Below, piece by piece: positions 57,544-64,000 of a DNA stretch of 64,000 nucleotides. The position numbers and the translations under genes were made by a program. Under the pieces are notes generated by a model. That model ran no database searches, had not been told where the DNA came from, and worked only from the letters and a program-made list of their open reading frames with translations. The stretch is from Bedellia somnulentella (lineage: Eukaryota > Arthropoda > Insecta > Lepidoptera > Bedelliidae). The stretch covers positions 9,796,001 to 9,860,000 of the forward strand of contig OY755174.1 of the NCBI GenBank assembly GCA_963576735.1. The letters run 5' to 3'. Numbering within the stretch: position 1 is the stretch's first letter; each line of letters starts with the position of its first letter.

Positions 57544-57850
57544 CTACAATCGGCCCGCTTTAATCAATCGGGAATCGGGATAGAGTTGCGACCGTTCTTT
57601 ACAAAATACAATATCAAGTTCCTCATAAGTAAGTACAGTTTCACCAATTACGCGACGCAAATGAGTTTTAGCGACCTTAACAACATTTTCAAAGGGTAGG
57701 AGAGGTGGAGCGCTGCAACCGCGAGAAGCGCAATCAGCTGGATTCAATTATCCAGGAACATGTCTCCATAACAACGGGGTCTCACAATTCTAGATTTGAG
57801 AGATACGGTTGGCTACAAAAACTTCTAATGTGTGAGCTGGCATTTTTAGC
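57544..57850 (-). pseudogene. BEL/Pao pol remnant: end of RNase H region joined to integrase C-terminus
   Basis: The minus strand encodes MPAHTLEVFVANRISQ and, after stops, WRHVPG and NPADCASRGCSAPPLL. It then jumps to FENVVKVAKTHLRRVIGETV and LTYEEL. In complete BEL/Pao elements NPADCASRG lies between RNase H and integrase, while the THLRRVxGxTxLTxEE text lies near the integrase C-terminus. The catalytic integrase core is therefore deleted. Confidence 0.7.
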
Positions 57851-57919
57851 CAAGACAAAACAATCACACAGTCAATCCAGCATAACAATCACAAATATCC
57901 ATATCTCCTTTCAAAAAAC

Positions 57920-58450
57920 TTACATCAACCTATGTTCGACTGGCACACTACTGGATAGGACTGGTCCAAAAATAACAAAACCAAAAACGGTAGGCACTGC
58001 TACCAATCCGTTGGGCTGTAAGGGCTGAGGCCCTCCAGTCAAAAAAGTGCCTATAACTTCAGAACCCAACAACAAATCTACTGGTCCAGGGGAAAAATAG
58101 GTAGGATCCGCCAACTTCAAACCTTTTGTCAAAACAGGGCAAATCCACTTCAAATCAACCTGGGGTTGCACCGGACCCAAAATGGTATCTACAACAATTC
58201 CTAAGAACGACACAACTGGAACCAGGGGATCCTGAGGCGAGACCGAGACACGGGTCTCTCCCTTAATCACTGACACGGGAGTGTTTCCTACACCCCTAAC
58301 AAACGTATCACAATTTTTCAATGATAAGCCCAATCGCACCACCAACCAACTTGACAAGATACAACCTTGGGACCCCGAATCCAAAATGGCTCGAACATCC
58401 ACGTGTTGGCCATTGGGGGCCCACACGCTAACAACTGCTGTCGGTAACAA
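57920..58450 (-). pseudogene. BEL/Pao aspartic protease region (DUF1758-like)
   Basis: A 176-codon frame with AILDSGSQGCILSSWLVVRL, the active-site DSG of a retroviral-type protease. It goes on through VDLLLGSEVIGTFLTGG and PTVFGFVIFGPV, usual for the Pao protease domain. Stops follow at once and the reverse transcriptase is absent, so the pol is deleted from here to the RNase H end at about 57850. Confidence 0.8.
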
Positions 58451-58889
58451 TACGGTTTCCCGGCGGACAGCAGGGATTGGTGGGAGGGCAGCAAGTACCT
58501 ATTCGGTACGTCGAGGGGGAGAAAACTCACCCCTGGACACGTCGGGAAGGTTACGACGTGGGTGTGGCTTCCAGCTCTCGTACTGGGAACGACGAGATGA
58601 GTTAGCACCAACAAATGGCGTACGACAACGCCCAGAACCGTACGTCCGGTTATTTAACCGGGGCTGCTCCATCAAGGGGGGAGAGAACCTATCAGCGACC
58701 GTGTAATATCTAGGCGGTTCCTGGGAACGAGCCATTTTACCCCCGCCCGTGGGGGAACAACGCAAACCCCCGCCCGTGGGAGAACGACGCAAAACCCTCT
58801 CGCGACGAATATTAGTCGCAGCATGGTGGAGGGGGGCTTGATGAGGAAGGGAGTAGACTCTTGGGGGGGAACGCCCAACTTCTACATCA

Positions 58890-59276
58890 TCACGCACGAC
58901 CACTACGGTTCGCACATAAAACCGGATGATGAGCTCCCTGACAAAACCTACAAGGTCTGCTCTGCTGACACTCACGCTGAAGATGGTCACCAAGACAACC
59001 ATAACACCACCTTCGGTCAGCAGCAATAGATCGGCGACCCTGGACTCGCATCTCCAAAAAACGCTTGCAGGCTGTCACTGCATGTCCACGCTCCTTGCAA
59101 TACCTACAAACAACAGGGGGCCCATTTTGCCCCATGGCCATATAAACTCGGTGATCTCTCCTTTCGGTCATACGTGGCTGATTCACATGCCGAGACTTCG
59201 GTTCCACACGAACCGGCTGACTAGGAGGAAGCACACCTGAAATGTCTCCCACCCGGCACTCGTTCTCCAGAAAAAG
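58890..59276 (-). pseudogene. BEL/Pao nucleocapsid with zinc knuckles
   Basis: It continues in the gag frame beyond a TAG (59277-59279). A knuckle CRYCKERGHAVTAC fits Cys-x2-Cys-x4-His-x4-Cys. Two more Cys/His clusters (CYGCLGDHLQREC and CRFCQGAHHPVLC) follow, as in BEL/Pao elements. It ends at a TGA at 58890. A 28-bp unit lies twice in tandem at about 58740-58795 in the linker towards the protease. Confidence 0.8.
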
Positions 59277-60122
59277 CTACAAATCTGAAAAGGGAGGAAG
59301 ATGAGAGGAACTATCACCTCCAAATTTGTGTTCGAAGCGAACCTTCAACTCGGGTGGAAGTTTCTCTAGCACAATATGTAACAATAAATAAGACCAGGAA
59401 TCTACAGGCAAGTCCAGGATCTTCAATGCATTCAAAGAAACCAGCATTGGATTCAACAAGTCCACACGCAATCGACTCAGGTTAGAAATCCTGGGCAAGG
59501 TGAGAATCCGGCCAACATGCTGGTCTGCAAGCCGTTTTACGTTGTGGTACCTTCGGGTCAAAAGTTCCACAGCAGTGGGATAACTGTCATCAGTCACAGT
59601 GAGATGACTCATCATGTCCAAGGCCTCATCCCGCATGGATGAACGAAGATAGGCCAATTTCTGAGCTGGTGACAAATCTGACCTCCGGTCCACCAGGCTT
59701 TGGAACATGTTCCAAAAACTAAGCCACTCAGTGAGATCTCCACTAAACTTAGGCAAATCCAAAGTGGGCAGTCTACCCAATAACGCTGGAGAAGTTGGTT
59801 CAAGTTTGGCATCCAAATCTGGAGAAGTGGTCGACCTCGCTATGAGTGTGAGAGCCGCCTGAACCAATTGATCGGAGAGCTCGTCACACTGGTCCAAATC
59901 ACCCACAATTTGAGTTTCCACATCAGATGGAACCACACCAGTGCTGGCCAATTCATAATAACAGGTAGAAAGATTCTCTAACCGCTCCCGTTTAGCGGGC
60001 AATTTATCAAACCTATCCAACAAAGCAGCGGTTCGTTCTGGTCGACCCACCAATGCAGCAGCTGAAGCTAACCAACGCAATACTGTCCTTACTTCCCCAA
60101 CAATCCTATTTACAGAAGTCAT
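59277..60122 (-). pseudogene. BEL/Pao gag (DUF1759-like)
   Basis: Starts at MTSVNRIVGEV (60122). Its core has LPKFSGDLTEWLSFWNMFQS followed by AQKLAYLRSSMRDEALDMMS and AVELLTRRYHN, the conserved DUF1759 signature of Pao-type gag. An earlier in-frame ATG at 60149 exists, but the shorter start fits the family better. It ends at TAG 59277-59279, which interrupts gag before the zinc knuckles in the same frame. Confidence 0.85.
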
Positions 60123-60982
60123 GATGTGACAGATACAATAATACCACAATAATAATTAAAACAAAGATATAACTCCTATTTTATAAACTATAATTAACAC
60201 TTGACCAACAGATACCTAAATTACAACATACAAATACAAAGAATACAACCCAAATCAACACTTGACCACCAGATACCTAAAATAAAATATAGGAATACAA
60301 AAGAAGCAGCCTGACTCAAAACTAGCAAAGGTCAAATATTATTTGGCAATACAATCTAGCAACAACAATGAACTAGTTACCAAAAACACAATATACAAAA
60401 TATCAAGCCCCAGACTTGCAATCATTAACCTTATTTTACAAACCAACTCTGGAAACTGATTGTGAACTTGTTAACACAACCCAGTCTACCAAAATATCAA
60501 AAAAAACAAGCAGAAAATTAAAGTAAAGGAATAAGGTTAGCCTGCCACTTATTCAAAACTTGGAAATGACTAATATGATCAAATAATGTATATAACCTCA
60601 ATCTAACTTAATGCAGTGTGAAGCTGTACCCATTTATAAGTACTGACATGTATACTTACAAGACTATTACAATAAGATAAAAGAATCACAATTCTAGACT
60701 GCTATTATTCAAAATAGTGTTAAACAAACAACAATTACTTTTACTGCAATTAATATGGTATATAGATTTCAACTTGAGGAACATATGGCATGTTAACAAA
60801 CACTCAATAAGGATCTCTGTACTATGAATAATCTAACACCATTATACCAATTTATAACACAACAATTACACTTAAAGTCAATAGTATGTTTCACAGTTCG
60901 CACTAGTTTCAATTCATTTATTTTGTCCAGAGAGGTTCAATTTCTTAAATCGTGTGTAACCACGCTGTTGCTACCAAAATTA
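60123..60982 (-). other. BEL/Pao untranslated leader and primer-binding site
   Basis: AT-rich, non-coding, between gag and the truncated 5' LTR. Two imperfect tandem units of about 65 bp at 60193-60300 share AACACTTGACCACCAGATAC-type text. The primer-site-like TGGTAGCAACAGCG is at 60963-60976 on the minus strand. Confidence 0.5.
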
Positions 60983-61116
60983 TGTTCGTGTTCTTTTATT
61001 CTTTCCTTTCGTATTTTACTAATATCTTCGACAGCTGTTTGTCGGGTCCAATGCTTTCAAAGCACATCAAAGGTTTTGGTTTCCAGTGCGATAACTTTGC
61101 TATCTGATATTATATA

Positions 61117-61415
61117 AAGTGATAAACACCGAAACACCAGCATATCTATGGGAAAAGCTTATATTAGTGAAAGACTGCCATCAGAAGTTCACCCGAGATT
61201 CAGCGCAGAACAAGTTGTTGATACCAAAACACAAGACAGCTGGTTTTAAGGGCGGTTTCAAATACGCTGCATCCAAAATCTGGAATGATCTGCTCCCTCC
61301 CCTACGTGGCAAAATATAGGGACAAACTTTAAAAGTAAATTTACGTAAGATCTTTATGGAGAAACAGATACAAGATTCCGCTCAATATTATGCACGCAAA
61401 TAAAATAAAATAAAA
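61117..61415 (+). pseudogene. LINE C-terminus and (TAAAA)n tail, continuation of 55800-56603
   Basis: Encodes TPAYLWEKLILVKDCHQKFT, then FKGGFKYAASKIWNDLLPPL and a stop at 61317. This is the usual end of a CR1/jockey-type LINE protein and follows on from ANVV at 56603. A tail AATAAAATAAAATAAAATAA at about 61400-61418 closes the element. Confidence 0.75.
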
Positions 61416-61977
61416 TAAGAAGATAAGAAGGTCATGTTTTTGATGTTTTTATTTGTTCTTATGTTCATCTTCATCTTCACGTTCAATGGTCTCAGTTGGG
61501 TTGTTTGGAAACAGAATAATTGTAAATATAAAGTATGCATTTTTGTTTGTTTGATGATTGGCTTAAAGTTTGAAGTATAAATGTGTCAAAAAGTCAAAAA
61601 AATCAAAAAAGTCAAAAGTCAAAAAGTTTATTTTTCTAAATAAAGTTAAATACTAACATTTTTTGAACGTCAAAGTTTTAAATTAATCGTTAATCCGTTG
61701 CTTCGGAAGGTGTTCGTAAAGAGAAGAAGCAACAAAGAAACTCTTTACATTCACATTTTTTTCATTTTTTCAAAATATGGTTTGTACAATTTCAGTTTAT
61801 AAACATGTTTTTACTTTATAAAAGATTTTCTATGCGACTAAACCAAACGCTAGTTTGACATAATTAAAATAAATTGTCCATCACAAAAAACCAATCACAT
61901 AACGTGAGAAGAAAAATCCTCACCAGACAATTATTCCTAGGAATAACGAGGGAAGATTTATAGCTTTACGGACATGG

Positions 61978-62917
61978 TCATGTGCGCGTTGGGTCCTTGC
62001 CGTTTAAAAAATCTTGAACACTGTAGTAAGATTTCTTTAAAAGCATGGCTTTAATTGCCTTTTTAAAAGATGCCACAAGCAATTCCAATATGTCAGAAGG
62101 AAGTTTGTTGAACATTTTCAGGGATAGTTCCATAAAGGAGTTACTTACTTTATTAAGTCTCCACTTCGGTACGTTAAGTTTCTCCTTATTCCGAGTGTTA
62201 ACAGTATGCCTATCACTAACTTTACTAAATTGGTCTATATTCTTTTTGGCATACATTAAATTCTCAAATATGTATTGGCAAGGGACAGTTAAAATGCCAA
62301 TATCTTTAAATTTTTCGCGCAACGAATACCTCGACCTTAACATGTAAATAGATCGGATAGCTCGCTTTTGTAAGACAAAAACTTTGTGAACATCAGCCGC
62401 TTTACCCCATAATAAAATACCGTACGACATAATACTGTGAAAATAACTGAAATAAACAATGCGCGCTGATTCTATGTTTGCTATTTCTCTAATCTTACGC
62501 ACGGCATACGCTGCTGAGCTCAGCCTTTTAGAAAGTGTTAGTATATGGGGTCCCCATTGCAACTTAGAATCGATTATTATCTCTATGAATTTTGTCTCTT
62601 TCACTAATTCTACTTTTTCACTGTCAATAACAATATTGGCGTCAACTTGTCTAACATTCGGTAAAGTAAATTTAATACATTTAGTTTTTTTGGCATTCAG
62701 AACCAGGTTATTTACCGTAAACCAATGCAATACCAGTGAGATAGCTTTATTTACGTCGTCAAGAGATGTAGAGAATCTCGCTACATTAAATATATTAAAG
62801 ATGTGTCATCTGCAAACATAACTATCTCAGAATACTTTCGTACCATAAATGGTAAATCATTAATATAAATCAGAAACAGTAATGGGCCAAGTATAGAACC
62901 TTGAGGAACGCCCATCT
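61978..62917 (-). pseudogene. LINE reverse transcriptase, catalytic box and C-terminal domain
   Basis: Begins with [20 protein letters not shown] (about 62915-62850). The catalytic FADDTSL follows at about 62804-62818, then a frameshift near 62785. A 250-codon frame continues with HWFTVNNLVLNAKKTKCIKF and GYGILLW-type text (IMSYGILLWGKAADV), ending GKDPTRT-stop. Domain order is normal for CR1/jockey LINEs. The frameshift inactivates it. Confidence 0.85.
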
Positions 62918-63592
62918 CTATTTCCGATCATTAATATCTAACTTTAAAGTTCTTTTATTAAGATATGATGCCATTAATTTCAGTGCTTGCTCGTCAAAAC
63001 CGTAATATTTAGGTTTAGTCAACGCTGTTTCCTTTTTTACACAATCAAAAGCTTTTGTGAGGTCACAAAATATACCTAACGCATCCCGGGAGTTTTCCCA
63101 TGAATTAAAAATATGTTTCGTTAGTGACACTCCTGCATCTACAGCAGACCTACCTTTAGTAAAACCATATTGCTCGTCATGGAATATATTATTTTTGTTG
63201 AAATATGAAAGCATTTGGTTGGACATGATTTTCTTGAAAACTTTACTGAGGACTGGTGAAATAGAAATAGGCCTATAGTTGGTAAAGTCCTGACTATCTC
63301 CTGATTTATGTGGTGGGATGAGCCTACTTAACTTCATACAGTCTGGAAATTCTCCTATATCTATACATTTATTAAAAAGTATCGTTAAATGGGGAGCGAT
63401 TATATTTATTATTCTGTTTATGACGAAAACTAACATTCCTGTTATGTCTTCGGTTTTTTTAAGGTTGATGGTTTTAAAATTTTTAATTTTTTCATTACTG
63501 TCAACGTACTTAAAAGAAAACTGTGCTGAGGTTTTGGTAACGTTTTGTTCCAACAACTCAAGAGCTTTTTGGGGACATGAATTTAATTTCAC
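62918..63592 (-). pseudogene. LINE reverse transcriptase, N-terminal half
   Basis: A 224-codon frame holds SRLIPPHKSGDSQDFTNYRP, ISISPVLSKVFKKI and the first catalytic aspartate in IFCDLTKAFDCV. These are polymerase motifs in order. It ends in a frame break at about 62918 just before VPQGS. To the right, further decayed coding continues to 64000 with stops. Confidence 0.85.
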
Positions 63593-64000
63593 TGTTGTCT
63601 GAGTGGGGGTATTTATAAAATGATTTTCAAAAATATTAGCAATTTGTGATCTTGACTGTATCAGTTCATTTATCTAATAATAAATTGAGATCATGTGGGT
63701 ACTTTAGTTTTCCAGTTTCACTGTTGATTATTTTCCAGACGGTCTTACTCTTGTTAGAAGAATTCTTAATTTTATGTTTTATACATCTAGATTTAGCTTC
63801 ACCACAAACTTTTTTGAAAATTTTAGAATATTTTCTGACATAATTAATAAAATCTTGGTTGAAGTTATAGGACTTTTCTCTATAAATGTTTTAAAGGTGA
63901 TCTCTACTTATTCTAATCCCAGCCGTGGCCCATTCAGCAAAAGAGCATTTTGTATTACATAGTATTACCTTAGTTTTAAAGATTTTGTTAAATTCTGTTT

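Larger units (their letters stand above)
56604..61116 (-). mobile_element. Rearranged, internally deleted BEL/Pao retrotransposon
   Basis: The gag-pol remnant reads leftwards from 60122 to 57544, followed by a 501-bp LTR (57532-57032) starting TGTTCGCGCC and ending GAACA. At the right, 60983-61116 looks like a truncated 5' LTR ending GAACA, then a primer-binding site TGGTAGCAACAGCG from 60976. A further inverted LTR head is at 56604. The insert splits a LINE whose halves adjoin at 56603 and 61117; imperfect flanking AGTA/AGTG may be the target duplication. The polymerase core and integrase core are missing. Confidence 0.7.
61600..64000 (-). mobile_element. CR1/jockey-type LINE, minus strand, running off the window
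   Basis: The 3' UTR occupies about 61600-61977. Coding relics follow to the right edge, ending in linker text (WKIINSETGKLKYP) near 63700. The endonuclease domain would lie beyond 64000. It differs in sequence from the LINE split by BEL/Pao, so two LINE families are adjacent. Confidence 0.75.

Noticed and set aside
58281..59240. Plus-strand open frames of 104-141 codons
   Set aside because: They are antisense to the BEL/Pao protease and zinc-knuckle region, whose minus-strand frames carry the recognisable motifs.

Overview
The window looks like non-coding, transposon-rich nuclear DNA of an insect, most likely a moth or butterfly. The basis is an AT-rich background full of repeat types I associate with Lepidoptera: tRNA-derived SINEs with (TTATG)n tails, repeats with (TATG)n tails, Helitron ends finishing in CTAG, an irritans-type mariner, and Copia, BEL/Pao and LINE relics. 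There are no bacterial-style operons, ribosome binding sites or CRISPR arrays. I could not search a database, so family names rest on motifs and end structures visible in the sequence.

Only one stretch looks like a host gene: a first coding exon on the minus strand (37430-37568). It encodes a signal peptide, ends in a good splice donor, and has a CpG-rich block upstream (37770-37960). If that is right, roughly 1-37.4 kb is the first intron of this gene. That region is AT-rich non-coding DNA with scattered repeats and about ten GC-rich, repeat-poor islands, several carrying CGG/GCC triplet runs, that may be regulatory.

From 25.6 to 39 kb the density of repeats rises. There are SINEs, two foldback elements, a 2.47-kb element with 12-bp terminal inverted repeats and a TTAT target duplication (29197-31669), a pre-miRNA-like hairpin (31801-31866), and fragments of an RTE-like LINE.

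From 39.7 to 64 kb the DNA is almost entirely nested mobile elements. A mariner (39679-41119) and a Copia element share in a perfect 5,421-bp tandem duplication (40657-46077 and 46078-51498), so the Copia appears once truncated and once complete (48779-52771, with 131-bp LTRs). Next is an internally deleted DNA transposon that encodes part of a THAP zinc-finger domain (53469-55050); its empty target site survives in a neighbouring old duplication. A LINE (55800-61415) is split by a rearranged, internally deleted BEL/Pao element (56604-61116). A second LINE on the minus strand runs off the right edge.

None of the mobile-element reading frames is intact; each has frameshifts, stops or deletions. 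The elements most worth following up are the THAP-encoding transposon, the exact tandem duplication, the TTAT/TIR element with its HGKG-motif coding relic, and the (TATG)n-tailed repeat family, whose 3' end matches that of the local RTE-like LINE.
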